DNA of 43,589 nucleotides from Pseudomonas laurentiana (GTDB taxonomy: Bacteria > Pseudomonadota > Gammaproteobacteria > Pseudomonadales > Pseudomonadaceae). The number at the start of each line of letters is the position of its first letter. Position 1 is the first letter of the stretch. Made by a program: the position numbers and the translations under genes. Under the pieces are notes generated by a model that saw only the letters and a list, made by a program, of their open reading frames with translations, was not told the DNA's origin and ran no database searches. Positions 1 to 9,059 of this stretch are shown here, in pieces. The DNA is taken from positions 1-43,589 of the forward strand of contig NZ_BMQU01000027.1 of the NCBI RefSeq assembly GCF_014648275.1, read 5' to 3'.

Positions 1-63
1 GGGACTCGAACCCCTGTTACCGCCGTGAAAGGGCGGTGTCCTAGGCCACTAGACGAAGGGGAC
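1..63 (-). tRNA. tRNA-Glu (anticodon TTC), 3' end cut by window edge
   Basis: Read on the minus strand, the gene starts at 63 with the acceptor strand GTCCCC and carries the anticodon TTC in a CCCTTTCAC loop context. The last 13 bases of the 76-base gene, including CCA, lie outside the window. The visible part is identical to the two complete tRNA-Glu genes at 43255-43330 and 43512-43587. It follows tRNA-Ala by 75 bases and is probably co-transcribed with it from the promoter at 289-317. It sits just downstream of gltX, whose product charges it. Confidence 0.95.
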
Positions 64-138
64 GCAACCCTTCTACCAATCGATCAGACTTCATCCTGAT
101 CGTATCCGCAGTTAAACAAAAACTACGAACCTGGAAAT

Positions 139-214
139 TGGTGGAGCTAAGCGGGATCGAACCGCTGACCTCCTGCATGCCATGCAGGCGCTCTCCCAGC
201 TGAGCTATAGCCCC
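139..214 (-). tRNA. tRNA-Ala (anticodon GGC)
   Basis: A complete 76-base cloverleaf on the minus strand: acceptor GGGGCTA, D-loop AGCTCAGCTGGGA, anticodon loop with GGC between CTGCA/TGCAG arms, T-loop GGTTCGATCC and an encoded CCA end. It is the first gene of a two-tRNA operon with tRNA-Glu. The promoter at 289-317 lies 75 bases upstream. Confidence 0.97.
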
Positions 215-288
215 ACAAGTCGCTTTGAACTGAATCGCTTGGCTAGGTGCTTCGCGCTTCGTTTCGTTCATCGCTGTGGACGGGGCGC

Positions 289-317
289 ATATTAAGATCG
301 GATCACAGACCTGTCAA
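289..317 (-). promoter_or_regulatory. sigma-70 promoter of the tRNA-Ala/tRNA-Glu operon
   Basis: On the minus strand there is a perfect -35 TTGACA (317-312), a 17-base spacer and a -10 TAATAT (294-289). The -10 is followed by a GC-rich discriminator (GCGCCCCG). Such a discriminator is typical of stable-RNA promoters that are under stringent (ppGpp) control; that control is inferred here. No other strong promoter is visible between gltX and the tRNAs. Confidence 0.82.
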
Positions 318-464
318 ATAAATTTTTAACAAAATCCAAAGTTTTTTTCCGAGATAACAAACACTTACCGCCCTCAGCGAGAAAACACCCGGTAATTCAG
401 GGGTGTACGCCCCCATGAGGCCGAAGTTGCCGGCGCCACAGGGGCGTTGTGCAAGGCAGCACGC

Positions 465-1946
465 TTACGCGATGGACGCGAACAGCTTCTCCCACTCCTT
501 GTTCTCTTTCTTCGACACACCACCCAGCAGGTCCAGCGCCTGACGCAGGCGGTAGCGGGTCAGGTCCGGGCCAAGGATTTCCATGGCGTCGAGCACTGAG
601 ACCGAACTGGCCTGGCCGGTAATCGCGGCGAACATCAGCGGCATGGCATCGCGCAGTTTAAGCGCCAATGCCTCGACCACAGACTGAATGCAGCCAGTGA
701 TGCGATCCTTTTCCCACTGACGCAGGCTTTCCAGCTTCCACAGGATCAACTGCATCAGTTGACGGACCTGATCAGCGGACAATTTCTTGTGCTCGAACAG
801 CGTCGCATCGAGCTTCAGGCCACCTTCAAAGAAGAACCCGCCCAGTGGCGCGATCTGGCTGAAGGTTTCCACCCTGCCCTGCACGTGCGGTGCGATCTTC
901 ATCATGTAGTCGCTGTTGAACGCCCACTGCTGAACACGCGCGGCAAATTCCTCGACCGGCAGATCGCGCAACCACTGGCCATTGAGCCAGGACAGCTTCT
1001 CGATATCGAAGATCGGCCCGCCCAGGGAAACCCGCGACAGATCGAAATGCTCGACCATCTCGGCCAGGGAGAACTTCTCACGCTCATCCGGCATCGACCA
1101 GCCCATGCGCCCCAGGTAGTTGAGCATGGCCTCGGGCATGAAGCCCATACGCTCGTAGAAGGTCACCGAGGTCGGGTTCTTGCGCTTGGACAGCTTGCTC
1201 TTGTCCGGGTTACGCAGCAGCGGCATGTAGCACAGGACCGGCTGTTCCCAACCGAAGTACTCGTAGAGCTTGATCAGCTTCGGTGCCGATGGCAGCCATT
1301 CTTCACCGCGCAACACATGGGTGATGCCCATCAGGTGGTCATCGACGACGTTGGCCAGGAAGTAGGTCGGCAGGCCATCGGTCTTCATCAAGACCTGCAT
1401 GTCCATGCGATCCCACGGGATTTCGACGTCGCCACGGAGCATGTCCGGCACCACACAGACACCTTCGGTCGGTACCTTCATGCGGATAACGTGAGGCTCG
1501 CCCGCAGCCAGGCGACGCTGAACTTCCTCAGGCGAGAGCAGCAAGGCACGACCGTCATAACGCGGCGTCTCGCCACGTGCGATCTGCTCGGCACGCATCT
1601 GGTCCAGTTCTTCGGCGGTGCAGAAGCACGGGAAGGCGTGCCCCATGTCGACCAGTTGTTGAGCATACTGCTTGTAGATGTCACCACGCTCGCTCTGCCG
1701 GTACGGGCCGTGCGGGCCACCGACGTCCGGCCCTTCGCTCCACTCGATACCGAGCCAGCGCAGGGCGTCGAAGATCTGCTGCTCGGACTCACGGGTCGAT
1801 CGCAGTTGGTCGGTATCTTCGATACGCAGGATGAACTCACCGCCATGCTGCTTGGCAAAGCAGTAGTTGAACAGGGCGATGTAAGCGGTGCCGACATGGG
1901 GATCGCCAGTCGGCGATGGCGCGATTCGCGTGCGAACGGTGGTCAT
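465..1946 (-). CDS. gltX: Glutamyl-tRNA synthetase
   Basis: Attaches glutamate to tRNA-Glu in the cytoplasm, using ATP. The 493-residue product begins [20 protein letters not shown], with the class I HIGH-type signature (HVGT, residues 17-20). The KMSKS-type motif appears as KLSKR near residue 250, and an anticodon-binding C-terminal region follows. The length is normal for the bacterial non-discriminating or discriminating GluRS family. An upstream in-frame start at 2015 would add 23 residues in front of the conserved N-terminus, so I chose the ATG at 1946. The gene lies beside tRNA-Glu and tRNA-Ala, an arrangement common in Pseudomonas, and is divergent from the efflux pair that starts at 2091. 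No clear terminator is visible between 318 and 464. Confidence 0.97.
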   Translation of the reverse strand: MTTVRTRIAPSPTGDPHVGTAYIALFNYCFAKQHGGEFILRIEDTDQLRSTRESEQQIFDALRWLGIEWSEGPDVGGPHGPYRQSERGDIYKQYAQQLVDMGHAFPCFCTAEELDQMRAEQIARGETPRYDGRALLLSPEEVQRRLAAGEPHVIRMKVPTEGVCVVPDMLRGDVEIPWDRMDMQVLMKTDGLPTYFLANVVDDHLMGITHVLRGEEWLPSAPKLIKLYEYFGWEQPVLCYMPLLRNPDKSKLSKRKNPTSVTFYERMGFMPEAMLNYLGRMGWSMPDEREKFSLAEMVEHFDLSRVSLGGPIFDIEKLSWLNGQWLRDLPVEEFAARVQQWAFNSDYMMKIAPHVQGRVETFSQIAPLGGFFFEGGLKLDATLFEHKKLSADQVRQLMQLILWKLESLRQWEKDRITGCIQSVVEALALKLRDAMPLMFAAITGQASSVSVLDAMEILGPDLTRYRLRQALDLLGGVSKKENKEWEKLFASIA

Positions 1947-2090
1947 TGAGAGTCTCGAACAAGAGATGAAACAAAGGCTGGATGTTAACAGGGAGCGGGC
2001 ACTCGGCTCCAGCAATGGGCGCGATCGTCACTTGTGCCAGCGGATCCAAACGCTGTTAAATCTGCTTACATTTTTAGAACGATCGTACTC

Positions 2091-3146
2091 ATGCCTGCCC
2101 AACTCAAACGTCGCCTGCTGATTTTCTTCACGCTGGCCCTGCTTGTCGCACTCGCCTTCCTGGCGCACTGGTACTTCAAGGGACGCTTCTACGAAACCAC
2201 CGACAACGCCTATGTTCAAGGTGAAATCACGCGCATTTCCAGCCAACTTGGTGCACGTATCGATGCCGTACTGGTCGAGGACAACCAGCGCGTGGAGAAA
2301 GGCCAGGTACTGGTTCGCCTGGAGCAGGACGACTTCAACCTGGCGGTGGAACACGCACGAGCCAACCTCGCGACCCGAGAGGCCGAGCGCTTGCAAGCCG
2401 AAAGCCGCCTGACCCAACAAGCGAGCCTGATTGCCGCAGGACAAGCACAAGTGGCTGCCAGTGAAGCCACACTCGGGCGCACGCAGTTGGACCTCAATCG
2501 AGCACAGACACTGCGTAAACCCGGTTTTGTTTCAGAAGAGCGCGTGACCACCCTGTCAGCGGAAAGCCACGTCGCACGCTCCCAGGTGAGCAAGGCCCAG
2601 GCCGACCTGCAGGGACAGCGCCAACAGGTCAACGCCCTCAGCGCCGAGATCAAACGCCTCGACGCACAGATCGCCAGCGCTCGCGCCGAGCTGGCCCAGG
2701 CCGAACTGAACCTGACCCGCAGCGAAATCCATGCACCGATCAGCGGCTTTATCGGGCAACGTGCCGCACGCAATGGCCAGTATGTGCAGGCCGGTGCCTA
2801 CCTGTTGTCGATCGTTCCAGACCAGGACATCTGGGTTCAGGCGAACTTCAAGGAAACCCAGATCGGCAAGATGCAGCCCGGCCAGCGCGCCGAGCTGACC
2901 TTCGACAGCTACCCGGACACGCCGATTGAGGCCCGGGTCGACAGCCTGTTCGCAGCGTCTGGCGCCCAGTTCAGCCTGCTGCCACCGGACAATGCCACCG
3001 GCAACTTCACCAAAGTGGTTCAGCGTATTCCGGTAAAACTGACCTTTGCCCCGAACAATGCGCTACAAGGCAGGATTCGTCCGGGCATGTCCGTCACTGC
3101 CACGGTAGACCTGCGCACCGCTGGCAGCCCTGACAATGGCCGGTGA
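2091..3146 (+). CDS. EmrA/HlyD-family membrane fusion protein of an efflux system
   Basis: Periplasmic adaptor subunit that links an inner-membrane MFS exporter to an outer-membrane channel. The 351-residue protein has one N-terminal membrane anchor (residues about 8-25). A biotinyl-lipoyl-like segment follows (YVQGEITRISSQLGARIDAV), then a long alpha-helical coiled-coil hairpin rich in A, Q and E (about 85-205), and a C-terminal barrel with the family-typical segment GQRAARNGQYVQAG. The start is taken at the ATG at 2091, because a GTG start at 2034 would add residues that do not look like an adaptor N-terminus. Its last 11 bases overlap the MFS gene downstream, so the two are almost certainly translated together. 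Substrate unknown; no dedicated regulator is adjacent. Confidence 0.9.
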   Translation: MPAQLKRRLLIFFTLALLVALAFLAHWYFKGRFYETTDNAYVQGEITRISSQLGARIDAVLVEDNQRVEKGQVLVRLEQDDFNLAVEHARANLATREAERLQAESRLTQQASLIAAGQAQVAASEATLGRTQLDLNRAQTLRKPGFVSEERVTTLSAESHVARSQVSKAQADLQGQRQQVNALSAEIKRLDAQIASARAELAQAELNLTRSEIHAPISGFIGQRAARNGQYVQAGAYLLSIVPDQDIWVQANFKETQIGKMQPGQRAELTFDSYPDTPIEARVDSLFAASGAQFSLLPPDNATGNFTKVVQRIPVKLTFAPNNALQGRIRPGMSVTATVDLRTAGSPDNGR

Positions 3147-4686
3147 TGCCTTGATCCGTCCCATCGGCGAACCAAGCCGACGGGACTGGATTGCTGTGAT
3201 GAGCGCGATGCTCGGTGCATTCATGGCCGTGCTGGATATCCAGATCACCAACGCTTCGCTCAAGGATATCCAGGGTGCGCTGTCTGCAACCCTGGAAGAA
3301 GGCTCCTGGATTTCCACTTCATACCTGGTCGCGGAAATCATCATGATTCCGCTCACCGCGTGGCTGGTGCAGCTGCTTTCGGCTCGGCGCTTGGCGACAT
3401 GGGTATCGCTGGGCTTTCTGGGGTCATCCTTGCTGTGTTCAATGGCCTGGAACCTGGAAAGCATGATCATCTTTCGTGCGATGCAAGGCTTCACCGGCGG
3501 CGCCCTTATTCCGCTGGCCTTCAGCCTCACCCTGATCAAGCTACCGGAACACCACCGCGCCAAGGGCATGGCCATGTTTGCCATGACCGCCACCTTCGCG
3601 CCATCCATCGGCCCGACGCTGGGCGGCTGGCTGACCGAAAACTGGGGCTGGGAGTACATCTTCTATATCAATATCCCGCCCGGGCTGCTGATGATCGCGG
3701 GCATGCTCTATGGCCTGGAGAAAAAGGCATCGCACTGGGAGCTACTGAAGAGCACCGACTACGCGGGCATCGTCAGCCTGGGTATCGGCCTGGGCTGCCT
3801 GCAAGTGTTCCTTGAGGAAGGTCACCGCAAAGACTGGCTTGAATCGAGCCTGATTGTCGGCCTGTTCAGCATTGCCCTGTTCAGCCTGATCACCTTTGTC
3901 ATCCTGCAACTTTCCAAACCCAACCCACTGATCAATCTGCGCATCCTCGGCAACCGCAATTTCGGCCTGTGCAGTATTTCCAGCCTCGGCATGGGTTTTG
4001 GTCTGTACGGCTCGGTCTACCTGCTCCCCCTGTACCTGGCGCAGATTCAGAACTACAACGCCCTGCAGATCGGTGAAGTGATCATGTGGATGGGCATACC
4101 CCAGTTGTTCTTGATCCCGCTGGTTCCGCAATTGATGAAAGTGATTTCGCCCAAGATCCTCTGCACCCTGGGCTTTGCCCTGTTCGGCATCGCCAGTTTC
4201 GGCTCCGGTGCACTAAACCCAGACTTTGCCGGCAGCCAGTTCAACCAGATCCAGATCATCCGCGCCCTCGGCCAACCGATGATCATGGTGACCATTTCGC
4301 TGATTGCCACCGCTTACATCCAGCCCCAGGATGCCGGCTCGGCGTCGAGCCTGTTCAACATCCTGCGCAACCTGGGTGGTGCCATCGGCATTGCCCTGCT
4401 GGCAACGCTGCTGGATGCGCGCACCAAGGTCTACTTCGACTATTTGCGTGAGTCACTGGTGCCTAGTAATCCGCAGGTCGCCGAACGCCTGGCATTACTC
4501 ACGGAGAAGCTTGGCAGTGAAACCGCAGCACTGGGCAAGCTCAGCGAGATCACCCACCAGCAGGCGCAGATCATGGCCTACAACGATGCGTTCCACTGGG
4601 TCGGGCTTGGGCTGGCCATCAGCATGCTGGCGGTCCTGCTGACCCGTCAATTGCCAGCAGGGCTCAAAGCCGGGGAAGCACACTGA
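3136..4686 (+). CDS. EmrB-type MFS drug transporter (DHA2 family, 14 TM)
   Basis: Proton-driven multidrug exporter of the inner membrane. The 516 residues match the usual length of the 14-helix DHA2/EmrB family. The N-terminus is short and cytoplasmic. The first helix contains AVLDIQITNASL, close to the motif D1 LDxTIVNVALP of the family. Further on are the motif-C-like segment FAPSIGPTLGGWL (about residues 155-167) and NWGWEYIFYINIPPG, a signature of EmrB proteins. The gene overlaps the adaptor gene by 11 bases. It converges on uvrB, with only 9 bases between the two stop codons and no visible terminator. Substrate cannot be read from the sequence. Confidence 0.92.
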   Translation: MAGDALIRPIGEPSRRDWIAVMSAMLGAFMAVLDIQITNASLKDIQGALSATLEEGSWISTSYLVAEIIMIPLTAWLVQLLSARRLATWVSLGFLGSSLLCSMAWNLESMIIFRAMQGFTGGALIPLAFSLTLIKLPEHHRAKGMAMFAMTATFAPSIGPTLGGWLTENWGWEYIFYINIPPGLLMIAGMLYGLEKKASHWELLKSTDYAGIVSLGIGLGCLQVFLEEGHRKDWLESSLIVGLFSIALFSLITFVILQLSKPNPLINLRILGNRNFGLCSISSLGMGFGLYGSVYLLPLYLAQIQNYNALQIGEVIMWMGIPQLFLIPLVPQLMKVISPKILCTLGFALFGIASFGSGALNPDFAGSQFNQIQIIRALGQPMIMVTISLIATAYIQPQDAGSASSLFNILRNLGGAIGIALLATLLDARTKVYFDYLRESLVPSNPQVAERLALLTEKLGSETAALGKLSEITHQQAQIMAYNDAFHWVGLGLAISMLAVLLTRQLPAGLKAGEAH

Positions 4687-4695
4687 CACACGCCA

Positions 4696-6711
4696 TCAGG
4701 CCGTCAACAAGCGCTCACGCAAGGCCGCGATCTCGTCACGCAACTGTGCCGCGGCCTCGAACTCCAGGTCTCGGGCCAACTGGTACATTTTCTCTTCAAG
4801 CTGCTTGATGCGCTTGCTGATCTCGGCCGGTGAACGCAGTTCGGCTTCGTAACGCGCGCTCTCCTCTGCCGCCTTGGCCATGCCTTTGCGCTTCTTGCTG
4901 CGCGAACCCGGAACAGTGGCCCCTTCCATGATGTCGGTGATGTCCTTGACCACCCCCTTGGGCACGATGCCATTGGCCTCGTTGAAAGCGACCTGCTTTT
5001 CCCGACGGCGCTCGGTTTCATCAATGGCGCGCTGCATCGAGCCGGTCATCCGGTCGGCGTAGAGAATCGCCCGGCCATTGAGGTTCCGCGCGGCTCGGCC
5101 AATGGTCTGGATCAGCGAGCGCTCCGAACGCAGGAAGCCCTCCTTGTCGGCATCGAGAATGGCCACCAGCGACACTTCCGGCATGTCCAGGCCTTCCCGC
5201 AACAAGTTGATGCCGACCAGCACGTCGAAGGTTCCCAACCGCAGGTCGCGGATAATCTCGACCCGCTCCACCGTGTCGATATCAGAATGCAGGTAACGCA
5301 CCCGGACATCATGATCGGCAAGGTAATCGGTCAGGTCCTCTGCCATGCGCTTGGTCAGTGTGGTCACCAGCACACGTTCTTCGACGGCGACACGCTTGCG
5401 GATTTCCGAAAGCAGATCGTCCACCTGCGTGGTTGCCGGGCGTATCTCGACCTGTGGATCAACCAGCCCTGTCGGCCGCACCACTTGCTCGACCACCCGT
5501 CCCGCATGCTCGGCCTCGTAAGGCCCCGGGGTTGCCGAAACAAAAATGGTCTGGGGGCTGACGCTTTCCCATTCATCAAAACGCATTGGCCGGTTATCCA
5601 GTGCCGACGGCAGACGAAAACCGTACTCGACCAGGGTTTCCTTACGCGAGCGGTCGCCTTTGTACATGGCGCCGACCTGAGGAACACTGACATGGGACTC
5701 GTCGATGACCAGCAGGGCGTCATCGGGCAGGTAGTCGTACAACGTCGGCGGCGGCGCACCGGCAGGACGCCCCGAGAGGTAGCGCGAGTAGTTTTCGATG
5801 CCGTTGCAGTAGCCCAGCTCGAGGATCATCTCCAGGTCGAAACGGGTGCGCTGCTCAAGACGCTGCGCCTCGACCAGCTTGTTCGCCTTGTGCAGGTACT
5901 CCAGGCGCTCCTTGAGCTCTTCCTTGATGCCCTCCACCGCCTCCAGCAAGGTTTCACGCGGAGTGACGTAGTGGCTCTTCGGGTAAAAGGTGAAGCGCGG
6001 CAGCTTGCGAATCACCTCGCCAGTCAGGGGATCGAAAGCGGCGATGTTCTCCACTTCGTCATCGAACAGCTCGATGCGGATGGCCTCCAGGTCCGATTCG
6101 GCCGGAAACACATCGATCACATCGCCCCGCACGCGAAAGGTGGCACGGGCAAAATCCATTTCATTGCGGGTGTACTGCAGGTCGGCCAGACGACGCAGCA
6201 AGGCACGCTGGTCGAGTTTGTCGCCACGGTCCACGTGCAGCACCATTTTCAGGTAGGTTTCCGGGCTACCCAAGCCATAGATACAGGACACGGTAGTCAC
6301 GATGATCGCGTCGCGTCGCTCCAGCAACGCCTTGGTCGCCGAGAGCCGCATCTGCTCGATATGGTCGTTGATCGACGCATCTTTCTCAATGAAGGTGTCA
6401 GACGACGGTACATAGGCCTCAGGCTGGTAGTAGTCGTAGTACGAAACGAAGTACTCCACTGCGTTGTTCGGGAAAAACGCCTTGAATTCGCCGTACAACT
6501 GCGCCGCAAGGGTCTTGTTCGGCGCCAGCACCAACGTTGGCCGCTGAACCTGAGCGATGACATTGGCAATGCTGAACGTCTTGCCAGAGCCGGTCACGCC
6601 AAGCAGGGTCTGATGTGCAAGCCCGGCCTCAATGCCTTCGACCATCAGGCGGATGGCTTCAGGCTGATCACCAGCCGGCTGGAAACGGGTGACGAGTTGA
6701 AACTCGGACAT
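4696..6711 (-). CDS. uvrB: Excinuclease ABC subunit B
   Basis: Damage-verifying helicase-like subunit of nucleotide excision repair. It is loaded by UvrA and recruits UvrC. The 671-residue protein has Walker A GVTGSGKT (38-45), the DNA-clamping beta-hairpin [17 protein letters not shown] (91-107), the DEAD-type box DESH, helicase motif [11 protein letters not shown], and a C-terminal UVR domain (last ~35 residues, coiled helices ending [10 protein letters not shown]) that binds UvrC. The start ATG at 6711 has the Shine-Dalgarno CAGGGG at a good distance. A LexA box overlaps its promoter at 6744-6759, so it should be SOS-inducible. It is convergent with the MFS gene. Confidence 0.98.
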   Translation of the reverse strand: MSEFQLVTRFQPAGDQPEAIRLMVEGIEAGLAHQTLLGVTGSGKTFSIANVIAQVQRPTLVLAPNKTLAAQLYGEFKAFFPNNAVEYFVSYYDYYQPEAYVPSSDTFIEKDASINDHIEQMRLSATKALLERRDAIIVTTVSCIYGLGSPETYLKMVLHVDRGDKLDQRALLRRLADLQYTRNEMDFARATFRVRGDVIDVFPAESDLEAIRIELFDDEVENIAAFDPLTGEVIRKLPRFTFYPKSHYVTPRETLLEAVEGIKEELKERLEYLHKANKLVEAQRLEQRTRFDLEMILELGYCNGIENYSRYLSGRPAGAPPPTLYDYLPDDALLVIDESHVSVPQVGAMYKGDRSRKETLVEYGFRLPSALDNRPMRFDEWESVSPQTIFVSATPGPYEAEHAGRVVEQVVRPTGLVDPQVEIRPATTQVDDLLSEIRKRVAVEERVLVTTLTKRMAEDLTDYLADHDVRVRYLHSDIDTVERVEIIRDLRLGTFDVLVGINLLREGLDMPEVSLVAILDADKEGFLRSERSLIQTIGRAARNLNGRAILYADRMTGSMQRAIDETERRREKQVAFNEANGIVPKGVVKDITDIMEGATVPGSRSKKRKGMAKAAEESARYEAELRSPAEISKRIKQLEEKMYQLARDLEFEAAAQLRDEIAALRERLLTA

Positions 6712-6743
6712 GACAAACCCCTGAGATGTACGGATACAGGCAA

Positions 6744-6759
6744 CTGTATTTATAGACAG
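6744..6759 (-). promoter_or_regulatory. LexA (SOS) box over the uvrB -10 region
   Basis: The 16-base site CTGTATTTATAGACAG fits the LexA consensus CTG-N10-CAG with an AT-rich centre. On the minus strand the site contains a TATAAAT that can serve as the uvrB -10, so bound LexA would block RNA polymerase. It ends 33 bases upstream of the uvrB start codon. A flanking ATACAG at 6735-6740 makes a second, imperfect half-site. Confidence 0.85.
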
Positions 6760-7004
6760 TATTTATACCGAATGAAGGGCACCTAACGCCAGTTTCAACC
6801 TGACATGGGGCGTATTTCCTGCTTTCAACCCGGTAAATCGACTAACGGTAAAAAAATAATCGGTCAAACTGCAGGAAAAGCTGCGTCGGACTGTCGCCGT
6901 GACCGATGGGTATCACTATACTGACTCCCCGTTTATGCACCGCTCTAGTGCATCCGACTGGAGCGTGCGACCTCTTTCACCCTCCATTCAGAGCCAAGGT
7001 AATA

Positions 7005-8201
7005 ATGAGCCTGTTTTCCGCTGTCGAGCTGGCACCACGCGATCCCATTCTGGGCCTCAACGAAGCATTCAACGCCGATACCCGCACCAACAAGGTCAAC
7101 TTGGGTGTAGGGGTCTACTGCAACGAAGAGGGGCGCATCCCACTGCTGCGCGCGGTCATCGAAGCCGAAACCCAACGCGCCGCCCTGCACGCCTCCCGCG
7201 GCTACCTGCCAATCGATGGCATTGTTGCCTACGATCAGGCCGTCCAGAAGCTGCTGTTCGGTGCCGAGTCGCCACTGCTGGCCGCTGGCCGCGTGATCAC
7301 CACCCAGGCCGTCGGTGGTACCGGCGCACTGAAGATCGGTGCCGACTTCCTCAAGCAACTGTCGCCAAACGCTGTCGTCGCCATCAGTGACCCAAGCTGG
7401 GAAAACCACCGCGCGCTGTTTGAAGCCGCTGGCTTCCCGGTACAGAACTACCGTTACTACGACGCCGCCAGCAACGACGTGAACCGCGTCGGCATGCTTG
7501 AAGACCTGAACGCCCTGCCGTCGGGCTCCATCATCGTCCTGCACGCCTGCTGCCACAACCCGACTGGCGTCGACCTGAGCCCAGAGGACTGGAAAAACGT
7601 CCTGGACGTCATCAAGGCCAAGGGTCACGTGCCATTCCTCGACATGGCCTACCAGGGCTTTGGCGACGGCATCACCGAAGACGCCGCCGCTGTACGCCTG
7701 TTCGCCGAATCGGGCCTGAGCTTCTTCGTTTCCAGCTCGTTCTCCAAATCGTTCTCGCTGTACGGTGAGCGTGTTGGCGCACTGTCCATCGTGACCGAGT
7801 CGAAGGAAGAAAGCGCACGGGTGCTGTCGCAGGTCAAACGCGTTATCCGTACCAACTACTCCAACCCACCGACTCACGGTGCAAGCATCGTCGCCGCCGT
7901 GCTCAACAGCCCGGAACTGCGTGCCATGTGGGAAGCCGAGCTGGGTGAAATGCGCCAGCGTATCCACGGCATGCGCAAGCAGATGGTCGAACTGCTGGCC
8001 GAGTACGGCGCCAAGCGCGACTTCAGCTTCGTCGGTCGCCAGCGCGGGATGTTCTCCTACTCCGGCCTGACGGTCGAACAGGTTGCCCGCCTGAAGAGCG
8101 AATTCGGTATCTATGCCCTGGATACCGGCCGCATTTGCGTCGCCACGCTGAACCAGAGCAACATTCACGTGGTAACCAAGGCAATCGTCGAGGTGCTGTA
8201 A
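7005..8201 (+). CDS. Aromatic/aspartate aminotransferase (class I, PLP)
   Basis: Transfers an amino group between an aromatic or dicarboxylic amino acid and 2-oxoglutarate. The 398-residue product has the full fold-type I aspartate aminotransferase set: GTGALKIG (105-112), HNPTG (184-188), DMAYQGFG (213-220) and the PLP lysine in SSSFSKSFSLYGERVG (Lys248). The ATG at 7005 is preceded by AAGG. An earlier in-frame start at 6906 adds a non-homologous leader. The closest familiar names are tyrB, aspC or phhC; the sequence alone does not settle substrate preference. It is transcribed away from uvrB, with a possible -10 TATACT at 6917-6922 but no good -35. It is followed by tRNA-Asn. Confidence 0.93.
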   Translation: MSLFSAVELAPRDPILGLNEAFNADTRTNKVNLGVGVYCNEEGRIPLLRAVIEAETQRAALHASRGYLPIDGIVAYDQAVQKLLFGAESPLLAAGRVITTQAVGGTGALKIGADFLKQLSPNAVVAISDPSWENHRALFEAAGFPVQNYRYYDAASNDVNRVGMLEDLNALPSGSIIVLHACCHNPTGVDLSPEDWKNVLDVIKAKGHVPFLDMAYQGFGDGITEDAAAVRLFAESGLSFFVSSSFSKSFSLYGERVGALSIVTESKEESARVLSQVKRVIRTNYSNPPTHGASIVAAVLNSPELRAMWEAELGEMRQRIHGMRKQMVELLAEYGAKRDFSFVGRQRGMFSYSGLTVEQVARLKSEFGIYALDTGRICVATLNQSNIHVVTKAIVEVL

Positions 8202-8234
8202 GCTGTTTTTTGCCAAGGGGAGGCTAGCAAAAGC

Positions 8235-8262
8235 TTGACTTCCCCTTAGCAATCAGTAAGAT
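8235..8262 (+). promoter_or_regulatory. sigma-70 promoter of tRNA-Asn
   Basis: -35 TTGACT (8235-8240), a 16-base spacer and -10 TAAGAT (8257-8262), 11 bases before the mature 5' end of tRNA-Asn. This lets the tRNA be transcribed independently of the aminotransferase gene. Confidence 0.7.
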
Positions 8263-8273
8263 ACGCCACAGAT

Positions 8274-8349
8274 TCCGCGATAGCTCAGTCGGTAGAGCAA
8301 ATGACTGTTAATCATTGGGTCCCTGGTTCGAGTCCAGGTCGCGGAGCCA
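8274..8349 (+). tRNA. tRNA-Asn (anticodon GTT)
   Basis: A complete 76-base cloverleaf: acceptor TCCGCGA, D-arm AGCTCAGTCGGTAGAGC, anticodon GTT in the loop of ATGACTGTTAATCAT, T-loop GGTTCGAGTCC and encoded CCA. It has its own promoter and is followed within 10 bases by a strong terminator. Confidence 0.97.
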
Positions 8350-8357
8350 AACATATG

Positions 8358-8396
8358 AAAAACCTCCAGTTGCGCAAGCACTGGAGGTTTTTTCGT
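8358..8396. terminator. Bidirectional Rho-independent terminator
   Basis: A 10-bp stem AACCTCCAGT/ACTGGAGGTT around a 9-base loop. It is flanked by an A-run on the left and a T-run on the right, so it can end tRNA-Asn transcription rightward and the DUF1285/lipoprotein/moaA transcript leftward. The stretch from 8397 to 8488 holds nothing else I can identify. Confidence 0.9.
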
Positions 8397-8488
8397 TTCA
8401 GCCTACTGACAATGCGCTGACGACCCAGGCACCACCTCCCGAATCATCTGCACACCCCGCCACTCACGCGACCCGGAACGACACCCTA

Positions 8489-9052
8489 TCAGGCTCGACC
8501 GATAGGAAAGAAACGGCCACCACTCCACACCCCCAGCCAGTCCTCCTCGTCAATCCGCCGATGCACTGCCAGTTCCACCAACTGGTAGAACACATTGCGA
8601 TGAATCAGCGCTTCGAGGTTGCTGCGGATGTGTACGTAGGGCGAAGGCTCCTGGGTTAACGGGTCAATTTCAAAACGCAGCGGGTGTTCAGCACCGGCAT
8701 CAACCTGCTCATCGACGTTGCTGGTAAAACGCAGCAGTTGCTGCTCACCACTCCCCTGCACCTCCAGGCTGACGGCGACGAAAGGCGCATCGTCAACCGT
8801 GATCCCCACCTTCTCTACCGGCGTAATCAGGAAGTAGTCATCGCCATCTCGGCGGATAATGGTCGAGAACAACCGAACCATCGGCTTTCGACCGATTGGG
8901 GACCCCATGTAGTACCAGGTGCCATCGCGGGCGATACGCATGTCGATATCGCCACAGAAGTCAGGATTCCACAGATGCACCGGAGGCAGCCCCTTTTCTG
9001 CTTTGGGGATCTGCGCCAATAAATCGTTAGCCTTGCCGGTACTGTCCATCAT
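8489..9052 (-). CDS. DUF1285 family protein
   Basis: Conserved protein of unknown function, 187 residues. It carries the family-typical stretches FCGDIDMRIARDGTWYYMGSPI (about residues 33-54) and DDYFLITPVEKVGITVDDAPF, and ends in a domain with HIRSNLEALIHRNVFYQLVE. It has no signal peptide or membrane segment, so it is probably cytoplasmic. The Shine-Dalgarno GAGGGG overlaps the end of the lipoprotein gene upstream; only 7 bases separate the two, so they are likely one transcript. Either of two adjacent ATG codons (9052 or 9049) could be the start. The family name is recognised from the sequence pattern; the biochemical role is unknown. Confidence 0.85.
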   Translation of the reverse strand: MMDSTGKANDLLAQIPKAEKGLPPVHLWNPDFCGDIDMRIARDGTWYYMGSPIGRKPMVRLFSTIIRRDGDDYFLITPVEKVGITVDDAPFVAVSLEVQGSGEQQLLRFTSNVDEQVDAGAEHPLRFEIDPLTQEPSPYVHIRSNLEALIHRNVFYQLVELAVHRRIDEEDWLGVWSGGRFFPIGRA

Positions 9053-9059
9053 CCACCCC

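Noticed and set aside
759-1949. Open frame of 396 codons antisense to gltX
   Set aside because: A shadow of the gltX coding strand, with no recognisable domain and no Shine-Dalgarno context.
1985-2059. Divergent operator between gltX and the efflux genes (TTAACAG ... CTGTTAA)
   Set aside because: The half-sites are 60 bases apart and each only 7 bases. They may be parts of the two -10 regions, but the -35 elements are poor and no regulator gene is adjacent.
5287-6786. Open frame of 499 codons antisense to uvrB
   Set aside because: A shadow frame rich in His, Arg and Gln, without any family features; it would also cross the LexA-controlled promoter.
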